Shown here: piece after piece, positions 8,476 to 18,032 of the stretch
How the letters are laid out: the number at the start of each line of letters is the position of its first letter
Numbering within the stretch: the stretch's first letter is position 1
Made by a program: the position numbers and the translations under genes
Assembly: GCA_016280325.1 (NCBI GenBank)
Contig: JAEEGM010000092.1
Span: 1-36,349 of the forward strand
DNA length: 36,349 nt
Reading direction: 5' to 3'
DNA from: Eubacterium sp.
Lineage (GTDB): Bacteria > Bacillota > Clostridia > Lachnospirales > Lachnospiraceae
The notes under the pieces: generated by a model
Seen by the model: the letters and a program-made list of their open reading frames with translations, nothing else
Database searches by the model: none
Told to the model about the DNA's origin: nothing

Positions 8476-11400
8476 ATGAGATTTAAACGTAATTTTGTGA
8501 CGATTGCCTATTCGGCCGTATTCATATTGCTGATGTTGATCAGCGTCTTTTACATCGTTTCGATGTCTTATGATACGTTCGATGTCAGCGGAATGGGAAT
8601 ACTTTATGCCGTATTGATGGCAATCGGAGTGGGGTTGATCCTTATTGCCTGCTTTTTTCTGCATGAAAAAGGTACACTGAAGGGGATTCAGGCGACGAAG
8701 GCACCTTTGGTTGTCATCGAGGTGATCCTGGTTGTGGGAGCTGTCGGACTCGGATTCTATTTGAATCAGAGTAACGGTATCGAGAACGGTATCTGGATTG
8801 GCTTCTATCTTGCGTGTGTTTACGGTGTTTGCCGCGTTCTCGGCGGTAGATTATGTGGTATCTTCGGCCTTGGTATTTCACTGGCGCTTACATATTTTGC
8901 CTTTGATACCGGTTGGGCCGTCTTTGATAAGGAGGAGATGCTTGATATTCTCTGCATCCTTGTTCCTTTCTTTACATTTTTGATCATCATGAAATATATG
9001 ATTCCTTTGTTTGGCAAGGAATCGTTTATTGTTGTGTGTGCGCTGGTCGTTCAGAGCGCGATTTTTGGTGCGGCTATCGCGATGAATCCGCTTGCAATCG
9101 TGCTTTTGGTCGGCTGCGTTCTTTCCCTTATCTTTGCGAAACTGAGAACGGCGGATACGATTGTGACTAAAGGACCGTTTATGGCCGTTTTCCTGCTTGT
9201 TCTTTCGGCGGGGGCTGCGTTTGGCGTATCGCTTTTGCTCGAAAAGGATTTTATGGATATTATCACGATCAATCTGGATCAGGGATTTCGTGACGCGCTC
9301 AATAGTGGAGAGTTACTGAAGTATTCACTGGATAAGTTCCGCGATATGTTGTCGCTCGTTATGTATCACGCGTTCGATTACGGTATTTTCTCATCGATTT
9401 TGCTTCTGTTCGCGGCATTTGCCGGATTTTTCGCCATAAAGAGAAAACTCTCCGAGATTGGACCGCTGATCCTGACGATGCTTGTAGCACTTGTCGGTTA
9501 TGTAATGGTTGGTGTTTTCGGAGGCCATGGCTACTATATGACATATTTGATTGGAGTTTTTGCTGCTTATGGTATGTATAACGCGCTTCTTCCTGAGTTT
9601 TTACATCTGGAGAGTGATGAAGACGCGTATGATTTTGATGAAGTAAACGATGCCGGTTCGAATCGCTCCGAAGTCAAGGAGAAGGTGGCTGTTGAGAACC
9701 ATGAGTCATCAGCCTCAGATTCGTCGGATGTTTCGCAGGCTGCACAGACGGTGAACGGCGCCGGTGACAGAGGACGTGGATCCAATTCGATCAACCAGGT
9801 TACAGCCGGAGAGTCGGACGAAGCTCATTTTCAGGAATGGCACGTTTCTGCAGAGTTTGTACGCGAGGATGAACTTCGTAAGGAACGCCAGGAGGAGAGA
9901 GAGCGCAGTTATCGTGTTGCCAAGGAGCAGGCTGAGGCGAAGGCGGCCGGAAAGTCTGAGGAGGATATAGCGGCTATCGCGACGGCTGCGGAAGATGAAG
10001 TTAAAGCCGCGGCGCCCGGTCGTGTTGTTTATACGGGAGAGGATTCACATCCGACAGAGACGACAGTTCAGGCATCGGTACCGCCGATTAATGCGAATTC
10101 CGGCGGACAGGATTTGGTGCTTGATTTTTCGGATGTTATTCAGGAAGATAATTCGGACGGTGTTGCAACGGCACCGGTGGCTACACCGCCGGCTTCCGTA
10201 CAGTCCGGTATAGATTACGGCCCGGATATGTCGCAGATCCCGAACAAAAATCCGAGTGACAAAGAGGATGATCAGGAAATTCATAGTAGTTTTCAATCGG
10301 ATTCGGATACAATTGTTCTCAGTGGATATCAAAACGAAAAAAAAATGCACGGGGCAGCTGATCTGTTGAACGCAATTAATGAAGCACAGATTCCGACAGT
10401 CGAGATTCCTGATGTTCCCAGCGTGAACCCCGCCGTTTCGGAGCCGGTATCTGAACCGGCATCGGAGGACGGAACGGATATTTCTTTTTATGATGATGAT
10501 GTAAAGGAGGCGGCGGACGCGGATATTAAGCTTGCGGAAGCGGCAGCGAATTTTTCCGTGAACGACGCGAACAATATGATTCAGCCGGGTGAGGATGAGC
10601 AACTCGATAATCTTCTTGATCGTCTCGATATGTCGGATAGTATTAAGCGCATGAATGAAAGTGCACGCGAAGACATGGCGGATGTGATCGAACAGGCAGA
10701 TGATCCGGCTGAGGAAGAAGTGGTTCTCGTTAACGAGGATTATAACTTCGGAAGTGATGACGGAGAGTATGGTGAGGTTCCGACGGTCAGTGATCTTGAA
10801 GATCGTTGGCGTGCTGAACAGGAACTGCAGAAGGTACCGGAGGAAGAGGTTCCGGATGTGGTTTCCGCGGATGAGGTTTCGGTAGACGATGTGATGTCCG
10901 GATTTGACTTCACAAGTAACGATGCACCGGAGGAGACTGCCTTTGATGAGATTGGTTCATCCGTTCCGGATTCCATGGATGACATGGTATCATCGGATCT
11001 TGCGGAGGATGACACCAATGTTCTTATGATGGATGCTGTAGAAGAACCGTCAGATGATAGGATTACCATGGATTTGTCGGATGAACAGGCCGATGATATG
11101 GTATCTTCGTTCCGACCGGAAGAACCGGTGGATGAGTCAGAATTTATGACTATGCCGGAAGAGGTTGCTCCTGCTGTCGATGTGCAGACAGAAGAATTTA
11201 CGCCGGTTACGGATATGCAGCAGACAGAAGAGTTCACGCCGGTTACGGACATGCAGCAGACAGAAGAATTCACGCCGGTTACGGATATGCAACAGATAGA
11301 AGAATTTACATCGGTTACGGATATGCAGCCGGAAGAAGTTATGCCGGCTACTGAAGCGCCGAAAGATGATAGAAGTGAGTTTGTATCATTTATGGATATG

Positions 11401-11958
11401 GCGGGACGGAATTCCGGTATCACCCAGCCCGAGGAGATTACGCCGACTGCGGAACAAGTGTCGGATTCATTGCGTATTACACCGTTTGAACCGGAGCGTA
11501 TCGAGATGCCTGAAACGGAAGCTGTTAAGCCGGAGCCGGAGATGCAGCTTGAGTCCGAGCCGCAGTTTACCCATGAGCCGAATGCTGTTAAGCCGGAGCT
11601 GGAGATGCAGCTTGAGTCCGAGCCACAGTTTACCCATGAGCCGGATGATGTAAAGCCGGAACCGGAGCCGGTTGTTAACCATACCGAACAGAGTCCGGTC
11701 TACTCCTTTACCAGTAAGGATGTCAATATCGATATTCGTGAGGATGAGGGACAGCTTGGTATTCCCAAGCCGGGAGATGAGTCGATGTCGTCTTACGTTG
11801 ATCGCTACGCGGCGGCCTCATCTAGAAATGGAAGACCAATGGCGGCTGATCTGGACAATTATGAAAAGAAAAAGACAGACAGACCGATCCATACGGAAGA
11901 AGTTGTTTCACACAGCGGCAATGGTTCACGTAGTTATCATAAGATCATTTTAAAGTAA
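8476..11958 (+). CDS. Large multi-TM membrane protein with ~780-aa acidic low-complexity C-terminal tail, unknown function
   Basis: GGGGGAGG RBS before ATG 8476; ~10 hydrophobic segments in the first ~380 aa; remainder Asp/Glu/Pro/Ser/Val-rich with internal tandem repeats. Confidence 0.8.
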   Translation: MRFKRNFVTIAYSAVFILLMLISVFYIVSMSYDTFDVSGMGILYAVLMAIGVGLILIACFFLHEKGTLKGIQATKAPLVVIEVILVVGAVGLGFYLNQSNGIENGIWIGFYLACVYGVCRVLGGRLCGIFGLGISLALTYFAFDTGWAVFDKEEMLDILCILVPFFTFLIIMKYMIPLFGKESFIVVCALVVQSAIFGAAIAMNPLAIVLLVGCVLSLIFAKLRTADTIVTKGPFMAVFLLVLSAGAAFGVSLLLEKDFMDIITINLDQGFRDALNSGELLKYSLDKFRDMLSLVMYHAFDYGIFSSILLLFAAFAGFFAIKRKLSEIGPLILTMLVALVGYVMVGVFGGHGYYMTYLIGVFAAYGMYNALLPEFLHLESDEDAYDFDEVNDAGSNRSEVKEKVAVENHESSASDSSDVSQAAQTVNGAGDRGRGSNSINQVTAGESDEAHFQEWHVSAEFVREDELRKERQEERERSYRVAKEQAEAKAAGKSEEDIAAIATAAEDEVKAAAPGRVVYTGEDSHPTETTVQASVPPINANSGGQDLVLDFSDVIQEDNSDGVATAPVATPPASVQSGIDYGPDMSQIPNKNPSDKEDDQEIHSSFQSDSDTIVLSGYQNEKKMHGAADLLNAINEAQIPTVEIPDVPSVNPAVSEPVSEPASEDGTDISFYDDDVKEAADADIKLAEAAANFSVNDANNMIQPGEDEQLDNLLDRLDMSDSIKRMNESAREDMADVIEQADDPAEEEVVLVNEDYNFGSDDGEYGEVPTVSDLEDRWRAEQELQKVPEEEVPDVVSADEVSVDDVMSGFDFTSNDAPEETAFDEIGSSVPDSMDDMVSSDLAEDDTNVLMMDAVEEPSDDRITMDLSDEQADDMVSSFRPEEPVDESEFMTMPEEVAPAVDVQTEEFTPVTDMQQTEEFTPVTDMQQTEEFTPVTDMQQIEEFTSVTDMQPEEVMPATEAPKDDRSEFVSFMDMAGRNSGITQPEEITPTAEQVSDSLRITPFEPERIEMPETEAVKPEPEMQLESEPQFTHEPNAVKPELEMQLESEPQFTHEPDDVKPEPEPVVNHTEQSPVYSFTSKDVNIDIREDEGQLGIPKPGDESMSSYVDRYAAASSRNGRPMAADLDNYEKKKTDRPIHTEEVVSHSGNGSRSYHKIILK
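11185..11328 (+). repeat. 36-bp in-frame tandem repeat, 4 copies (QTEEFTPVTDMQ)
   Basis: Units 11185-11220, 11221-11256, 11257-11292 and 11293-11328 read directly from the sequence. Confidence 0.95.
11521..11646 (+). repeat. 63-bp in-frame tandem repeat, 2 copies plus a partial third
   Basis: AVKPEPEMQLESEPQFTHEPN / AVKPELEMQLESEPQFTHEPD, then DVKPEPEP. Confidence 0.95.
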
Positions 11959-12789
11959 TGCATGAAGGATCGGTTTGCGGTTTTTAAACGTCACATATTC
12001 CGTGAAGCCGATATCTGTTAGAAGTTCGGCGGCATAATCAAACTCACAGGCCAGTACGGATGGATCGTGAGCGTCTGAGCCGATGGAAATCAGTCGTCCG
12101 CCGAGTTCATAATATCTGCGAATTAAAACCGGATGGGGGTTCGGATTTCGATCCCCCGTCCTTTTTGTTTTATAAATACCGGATGTATTGACTTCCAGCG
12201 CAATGCCTTTTTTGATTATAATATTCATTATTTCATCCGTGATTTCGAGAAACGATTCCGGATGATACATATAGTCAGAAGGACTGTAACGAACAGCATA
12301 ATCAAGGTGACCCAGTATATTAAAATTCGAAAAGACGGTCAGATTATCCAGTGTTGTAATAAAGTATTTTTTTATGATGGAATCCGGATCGTTTTTGCTC
12401 CAGAATTCCGGATAATAGGGATCCTTTTTATCGATCAGATGTATGGAACCGATCACCTGGTCAAAAGCCGGATTTTCACATAGTTTATTGTTGGCTTCCA
12501 AGATATCCGGATCGGCTTGAAGACCGCATTCGACACCGATATTAATCTCAAAATCCGGGTATTGTTTTTTGGCATCAGTAAGTGTACGGATATAATTGTC
12601 CACATCGAACTGAAACGGATTTTCTTCGCATCCGGGACACTGATCGGCAGGAAACCCATAGTCCATATGATCCGTGAAACAAATCCCGGATAATCCGAGC
12701 TCTACTGCGCGATTTATCTGCGACGTAACAGAAGCCTTACTATCCATGGAAAAATCACTGTGAAGATGTGTATCGTATTGTATTCTCAT
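11950..12789 (-). CDS. Histidinol-phosphatase (PHP family, HisJ/HisK type)
   Basis: PHP motifs DTHLHSDFSMDS, GICFTDHMDYG, GVECGL, GHLDYAVRY, GSDAHDPSVL. Confidence 0.88.
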   Translation of the reverse strand: MRIQYDTHLHSDFSMDSKASVTSQINRAVELGLSGICFTDHMDYGFPADQCPGCEENPFQFDVDNYIRTLTDAKKQYPDFEINIGVECGLQADPDILEANNKLCENPAFDQVIGSIHLIDKKDPYYPEFWSKNDPDSIIKKYFITTLDNLTVFSNFNILGHLDYAVRYSPSDYMYHPESFLEITDEIMNIIIKKGIALEVNTSGIYKTKRTGDRNPNPHPVLIRRYYELGGRLISIGSDAHDPSVLACEFDYAAELLTDIGFTEYVTFKNRKPILHALL

Positions 12790-14624
12790 AAAAATGCTTC
12801 CTCCTCAGGGCCTCCCGGTGTAACACGCTGACGATCAGCAGCCGATGCCACCATCGAATAATTGGTATAGTAAACGACAAATCCCGGTTTGCCTCCACCG
12901 GGTTTCTTGACATTTTTTTTCTGCGTATAATCGATCTCCAGTTTATCTGCCTGCTTCCCCTTCGAGAAGAGAGCGGCCAGCGAGGCGGCTTCTTCAAAGG
13001 TGCTTATCGGCGGCTCGTCGCCCTTACATTTGACGATCACATGTGAGCCCGGCATCTGTTTGGCATGAAACCACCAATCGTTTCCGGTGGCAAATTTGAA
13101 GGTCAGTTCTTCGTTTTGATAATTATTCTTTCCGACATAGATATCGTATCCGTCGGAAGAAATAAAATGCAAAGGTTCGCTTTTGGGAAGCTGTTTTTGT
13201 TTTCCTTTGTTTCCGGTCTGCTTTTTGATATAACCGTGATCAACAAGCTCAGAGCGTATCGCAATCAGATCCTCCTCTTTACGCGCTATGGAGAGTTCTG
13301 TCAAGATCGACTCCAGATGTTCGTATTCGGCCTGCGCCTCAGACAGTTGGACCGTGACAGCGTCATAGGTTCGCTTCAGTTTTCCGTAGCGGTCGTAGTA
13401 TTTATTTGCATTATCCGGGATACTCATTGTCGGATCAATCGGAATATTGACCTCGGAATCGTCGTGATAATTGGTGCAGGTCAATACCATTTTCTCATGG
13501 ATGGCCGGATCGGATTCCGCAAGCGGAAGAGCAGGAAGTTCACTGTACCCGTAGGTTGTGATAAGCTCTCCGTAAATCTGGTATTTATCCTTTTTCTCAG
13601 TATCCTTGAGCTGCTTATGAAGAATGCCAAGCTTCTTGGCGACACGGTCAAAATGCGTCTGTACGGTATTTTTAAGTTCGGCGGACTTGGAGCGGATACG
13701 CGTCATGCTGTCTTTTTCACGGTAAAATCGCTCTACAATCGATGATGGGGAAGAGTCTTCCTCCGAATGCAGCCCGTCAAAAAGTTTCATGGTAATAACG
13801 GAGAATTCTTTCGGAGAATCGTCATCATAGTAAATCACAGGGGTAAAAATACCCTCATCCACCTGCTTCATTAACCTGCGAAACGACTCCATCAGCGCAG
13901 ATCGATCGTTACCGTTTAAGGAAGCCGTGGGAGCATCACCGTCCACACCGGCCCTTTCACAGAGTTCCTGCGCCATCAATTGTGAGATACCGGACATGGA
14001 GCCGGCAATCGCCTTAGCGACAGTCGTCGGTTTTGAAAAAATAAACTGATTCCAATCCTCGATGGATACATCAGACGGAGATACTTTATCCATCGTATTC
14101 GGGATAAAGTATTCACGTCCGGGCAGCACTTCTCGTACAGAACTCATCAGGCTGTTGACATGTTTGATGCTATCTATGATCTTTTCATCCTGATTCAGGA
14201 ATATGATATTGCTGTGTTTCCCCATTATCTCGATCACGAGAGAATAGGTCACATCATCACCCAGTTCGTTTTTTCCGGACAAATGTATCCTTACTACGCG
14301 TTCCAGACCTTCCTGCGTAACGTTAGTGATCTTTGCGCCGGACAGGTGTTTGCGAAGCAGCATGCAGAAATTCGGCGCGGTTAACGGAGAAGGCTTATTG
14401 TCTGAAGTCAGATAGATAAGCGGAAGAGAAGCGTTGGCGGACAGCTTCAGGCGCATGGTTTCACGCTTTGGAACGGATGGGTCCGTTGTTTCTCTTGCCG
14501 GTGACTGGATCGTCAGAAGCAATTCGTCAGCCTCGGGTTGAGCTATTTTTCTTATATGTCCCTGCGATAGTCTGTTATCAAGTTCTTTCGTCAGCGCAGC
14601 GATCGTAATTCCGTCAAAAGCCAT
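12786..14624 (-). CDS. rqcH: NFACT-family protein RqcH (Rqc2 homologue; formerly fibronectin-binding protein A)
   Basis: N-terminal MAFDGITIAALTKELDNRL...; NFACT-R segment DGYDIYVGKNNYQNEELTFKFATGNDWWFHAKQMPGSHVIVK. Confidence 0.95.
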   Translation of the reverse strand: MAFDGITIAALTKELDNRLSQGHIRKIAQPEADELLLTIQSPARETTDPSVPKRETMRLKLSANASLPLIYLTSDNKPSPLTAPNFCMLLRKHLSGAKITNVTQEGLERVVRIHLSGKNELGDDVTYSLVIEIMGKHSNIIFLNQDEKIIDSIKHVNSLMSSVREVLPGREYFIPNTMDKVSPSDVSIEDWNQFIFSKPTTVAKAIAGSMSGISQLMAQELCERAGVDGDAPTASLNGNDRSALMESFRRLMKQVDEGIFTPVIYYDDDSPKEFSVITMKLFDGLHSEEDSSPSSIVERFYREKDSMTRIRSKSAELKNTVQTHFDRVAKKLGILHKQLKDTEKKDKYQIYGELITTYGYSELPALPLAESDPAIHEKMVLTCTNYHDDSEVNIPIDPTMSIPDNANKYYDRYGKLKRTYDAVTVQLSEAQAEYEHLESILTELSIARKEEDLIAIRSELVDHGYIKKQTGNKGKQKQLPKSEPLHFISSDGYDIYVGKNNYQNEELTFKFATGNDWWFHAKQMPGSHVIVKCKGDEPPISTFEEAASLAALFSKGKQADKLEIDYTQKKNVKKPGGGKPGFVVYYTNYSMVASAADRQRVTPGGPEEEAFL

Positions 14625-14676
14625 GATTATATCCTCATTTCATATGTGAAGGCATTTTCATTCCATATACAGGCAT

Positions 14677-14705
14677 ATTCTACCAAGAAAATTCAATTCC
14701 GTCAA
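14677..14705 (-). promoter_or_regulatory. Promoter for rqcH
   Basis: Minus strand TTGACG - 17 nt - TAGAAT. Confidence 0.65.
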
Positions 14706-14714
14706 CGAGTTTCC

Positions 14715-14743
14715 TTGACTTATTGCCGCTTTTATTCTATAAT
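14715..14743 (+). promoter_or_regulatory. Promoter for the yicC-remA-gmk operon
   Basis: TTGACT - 17 nt - TATAAT. Confidence 0.7.
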
Positions 14744-14775
14744 AATACAGAATGCAGTTCGAGGGGAGGTATTAT

Positions 14776-15654
14776 ATGATTCAAAGCATGACGGGGTTTG
14801 GTCGAGGGGAAGCCGCCGACGAGCATTATAAGGTTACGGTTGAGATGAAATCCGTAAATCATCGGTATTTGGATTTCAATATCCGTATACCACATAAATA
14901 TGCATTCTATGAGCACCGCATCAGACAATTAGCCAAGCAATTCGCTTCACGCGGAAAGATTGATATGTTTATCATGATCGAATCTCTTGGCGAGGCTGAT
15001 GTTAACATTGTTTACAATCGTTCAATTGCCGGTGCTTATCTGGAAGGTGTTCGTCAGCTGGCATTGGATCACTCGATGAAGTTTAAGACCGATGCTTATC
15101 AGATTGCCAGCCTTCCGGAAGTGTTTACGATGAAGGATAATGCGGTTGATGAGACGATCATCGCACCATTGATTGACGAGGCCGTGCGCAAGTCCGGTGA
15201 ACAGTTTAGTGAAAGTCGTCGCATCGAGGGTGAGAGTCTTGCCAAGGATATGCACGAAAAGCTGGATCAGATCCGTGAATATATCGATATGGTTGAAGAG
15301 CGATATCCGAAGATTCTTGAAGAATATGGGAATCGTATTCGAAAGAAAGCAGAGGAACTTCTTTCCGATCGTCAAATTGATGAGAGAGTTCTCGCTTCGG
15401 AGATGGTCATATATGCGGACAAACTTTGTGTGGATGAGGAGATGACACGAATCAAGACACATATTCAGCATATGAATGAGTGTCTGGATGGAAATGAGAG
15501 CAACGGACGAAAGTTGGATTTTCTGACGCAGGAGCTGAATCGTGAGGCCAATACGATTCTTTCCAAGTCCAGCGATGTCACGATCGCGAATTACGGAATA
15601 GAGATCAAGACACTGATTGAGAAGGTACGCGAACAGGTACAGAACATCGAATGA
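14776..15654 (+). CDS. YicC/YloC-family endoribonuclease
   Basis: MIQSMTGFGRGEA start and C-terminal GRKLDFLTQELNREANTILSKS...; RBS GAGGGGAGG. Confidence 0.95.
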   Translation: MIQSMTGFGRGEAADEHYKVTVEMKSVNHRYLDFNIRIPHKYAFYEHRIRQLAKQFASRGKIDMFIMIESLGEADVNIVYNRSIAGAYLEGVRQLALDHSMKFKTDAYQIASLPEVFTMKDNAVDETIIAPLIDEAVRKSGEQFSESRRIEGESLAKDMHEKLDQIREYIDMVEERYPKILEEYGNRIRKKAEELLSDRQIDERVLASEMVIYADKLCVDEEMTRIKTHIQHMNECLDGNESNGRKLDFLTQELNREANTILSKSSDVTIANYGIEIKTLIEKVREQVQNIE

Positions 15655-15681
15655 TTGATGTCAGATAATCAGAGGTTACGT

Positions 15682-15942
15682 ATGGGTTTTGTCAATATCG
15701 GTTACGGGAATATGGTCAACACGGATAAGATCTACAGTATTGTTGGATCGGAGGCTGCACCGGTTAAGCGTATGGTTCAGGCCGCCAAGGATAATGGCAT
15801 GGCGATTGACGGTACATGCGGACACAAGACCAAGTCTGTACTGGTTATGGAGAACAATTCAATCGTTCTTTCTGCCCAGTTACCTGAAACTATCGTTAAG
15901 AACTGTAGTAAGGTAGAAAGCCGGGAAGGAGATGCGCGATGA
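15682..15942 (+). CDS. remA: RemA / DUF370 extracellular matrix regulatory protein
   Basis: GFVNIGYGNMVNTDKIYSIVGSEAAPVKRMVQAAKDNGMAIDGTCGHKTKSVLVM; between yicC and gmk; RBS AGAGG before ATG 15682. Confidence 0.92.
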   Translation: MGFVNIGYGNMVNTDKIYSIVGSEAAPVKRMVQAAKDNGMAIDGTCGHKTKSVLVMENNSIVLSAQLPETIVKNCSKVESREGDAR

Positions 15943-16586
15943 GTAAAACAGGAGTTTTAACTGTTATGTCAGGATTTTCCGGTGCCGGCAAGGGGACGAT
16001 TGTCAAAGGGTTGCTTGCCGATCATGATTATTACCTTTCCATATCCTGTACAACGAGAGCGCCTCGTGAAGGAGAGGAGAACGGTCGCGAGTATTTTTTT
16101 GTCACCAGAGAAGAATTTGAACGCATGATTCGCGACAATGAGATGATTGAATGGGCGGAATATGCCGGGAATTACTACGGAACGCCTAAGAAGGCTGTGG
16201 AAGACCGGCTGTCCGAAGGAAAAGATGTCCTGCTTGAAATTGAAGTGCAGGGAGGCATGCAGGTCAAGAAGTTGTTTCCGAATGCCGTTTTGTTGTTTGT
16301 GATTCCCCCTTCGGCGGAAGAGTTGTTGAGTCGTCTTCGCGGACGCGGGACGGAGACGGAAGAACAGATTCGGCTTCGTTTTGAGCAGACCGCTCGCGAG
16401 ATTCATTATATCAAAGATTACGATTATGTAATAACCAATGATGAGCTCGATAAAGCCATAGAAAAGATTAACGCTATTATTGACAGTCAGAGAGTTAAAC
16501 CCGTATTTCAGGAAGATTCCATACAGGCGCTCAGTCAGGGGATAACACATCTGATTGACTCGAGCGAATTAGGAAAAAAGGATTAG
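15939..16586 (+). CDS. gmk: Guanylate kinase
   Basis: SGFSGAGKGTIVKGL P-loop, SCTTRAPREGEENGREYFFV, EIEVQGGMQVK. Confidence 0.97.
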   Translation: MSKTGVLTVMSGFSGAGKGTIVKGLLADHDYYLSISCTTRAPREGEENGREYFFVTREEFERMIRDNEMIEWAEYAGNYYGTPKKAVEDRLSEGKDVLLEIEVQGGMQVKKLFPNAVLLFVIPPSAEELLSRLRGRGTETEEQIRLRFEQTAREIHYIKDYDYVITNDELDKAIEKINAIIDSQRVKPVFQEDSIQALSQGITHLIDSSELGKKD

Positions 16587-16602
16587 TTGGGAGACGAGCA
16601 TC

Positions 16603-17343
16603 ATGAGTGAAGAGCTGAAAGAATCAGAGATTATGCCGGATACTGCCGATGTCGAAGTAGAAACCGATGATATAGAGGCAGAGGTTTCCCCGGAAGAGGA
16701 AGCCACAGAAGGCAAGAAAAAAGAGAAGAAAAAGCGTTCCAAGGTCAGTATTGCTATTGAGATCGGTATCTATGTCGCGTTGATTTTTGTCTGTGTGTAC
16801 ATCGTGCCGAAATATGTGATGCAACGAACCGCGGTTTCCGGTGAATCGATGGAAGACACCTTACATGATAAGGAAAGCCTTTTGATCAACAAGATATCCT
16901 ATCGATTCCACGATCCGGAACGATACGACATTGTCGTTTTCTATCCGAAAGGAAAGGAAGTAGACGATTCCGAGTTTTATATCAAGAGGGTCTACGGGTT
17001 GCCGGGAGAAACGATCCAGATCAAGCATAATGACATTTATATCAATAATCAGAAGATTGAAGATAAGTATGCCAAAAACGCCATGGATGATGCAGGATTG
17101 GCCGCTAAACCATATACACTGAAGGAAGATGAATTCTTTGTCTTGGGAGATAACCGGGAGGTCAGTCTTGACAGCCGAAAGATTCCTACGAAGGATAAGG
17201 AAAAATACGCGGACATGTATACAGAAGATGAATTGGAAATGATGTCCGAGGATGCGGCACCCGGTCCGGTCAAGAGAGAGTTTATTGAAGGAAAAGCATT
17301 CTTCCGAATATGGCCGCTTGGAAAGTTTGGATTTGTCAGTTAG
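16603..17343 (+). CDS. lepB: Signal peptidase I
   Basis: N-terminal TM; SGESMEDTL, YIKRVYGLPGETIQI, GDNREVSLDSR motifs. Confidence 0.93.
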   Translation: MSEELKESEIMPDTADVEVETDDIEAEVSPEEEATEGKKKEKKKRSKVSIAIEIGIYVALIFVCVYIVPKYVMQRTAVSGESMEDTLHDKESLLINKISYRFHDPERYDIVVFYPKGKEVDDSEFYIKRVYGLPGETIQIKHNDIYINNQKIEDKYAKNAMDDAGLAAKPYTLKEDEFFVLGDNREVSLDSRKIPTKDKEKYADMYTEDELEMMSEDAAPGPVKREFIEGKAFFRIWPLGKFGFVS

Positions 17344-17402
17344 TTACGTTCAGAATCATTATTATCATATGAAAACACAAGGAAAGAGAAAGGAGAACCA
17401 TC

Positions 17403-17639
17403 ATGTTACATCCATCTTACACCGATCTTATGAATATCGCCAACAGCGAGGTTGAACAGGGCGAACAGCCGGTAGTAAACAGCCGTTATTCGATTGTTCT
17501 GGCGACAGCAAAGAGAGCAAAGCAGATCATCGGTGGATCAGAGCCGCTTCAGGAGGACATCACATGTCCGAAACCATTGTCAATCGCGATTGATGAGTTG
17601 GCTAACGGTGCGATCAAGATTCGTGGTGAGGACGACTGA
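17403..17639 (+). CDS. rpoZ: DNA-directed RNA polymerase omega subunit
   Basis: MLHPSYTDLM...NSRYSIVLATAKRAKQII..., KPLSIAIDELANGAIKI. Confidence 0.93.
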   Translation: MLHPSYTDLMNIANSEVEQGEQPVVNSRYSIVLATAKRAKQIIGGSEPLQEDITCPKPLSIAIDELANGAIKIRGEDD

Positions 17640-17667
17640 TCGAAAAGAACGGTAATTGAATAATCCG

Positions 17668-18012
17668 TTATCGTGCACCGGGAACCACGTCCTCACGACA
17701 GATTGGCATCATAAGGTAGATTCCCTCACGGATGAATTCACTATCCAGATCATTCAGTTGAATGATCTGGTTTTTGTATTCTGAAGCCGTGATATGAGAG
17801 TAGGACTTATAATAGCGCTTCGCCAGCGTGTCTAACGTGTCACCGGGATGAATCAGGACCTGTTCATACCCTTGAACACAGGAGAGATCTCCACTATCAG
17901 CAAATGCTTTTGTTGAAAACAGGATAAAGAACAGGACACAAAGCACCACAACGGCAGTCACGCCCCAAAGGACGGCTCGCTTCCCTGTCAACGTCATCAA
18001 TATATGTTTCAT
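17668..18012 (-). CDS. YneA-like membrane-anchored LysM protein (putative SOS cell-division inhibitor)
   Basis: 114 aa: N-terminal TM, then LysM-like VLIHPGDTLDTLAKRYYKS...NQIIQLNDLDSEFIREGIYLMMP; promoter carries SOS boxes. Confidence 0.8.
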   Translation of the reverse strand: MKHILMTLTGKRAVLWGVTAVVVLCVLFFILFSTKAFADSGDLSCVQGYEQVLIHPGDTLDTLAKRYYKSYSHITASEYKNQIIQLNDLDSEFIREGIYLMMPICREDVVPGAR

Positions 18013-18032
18013 AATCGGTCACCTCCGCGCAC

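Noticed and set aside
10045-10602. 185-aa minus strand ORF, Arg/Ile-rich
   Set aside because: Antisense to the long membrane protein tail; composition reflects the complementary acidic codons
10740-11423. 227-aa antisense ORF (ISVTGVNSSVCC repeats)
   Set aside because: Mirror of the repetitive acidic tail coding region on the + strand; codon-bias artefact with no RBS or family signature
13065-13745. 226-aa + strand ORF
   Set aside because: Entirely antisense to well-supported rqcH; no recognisable domain
15969-16550. 193-aa minus strand ORF
   Set aside because: Antisense to gmk
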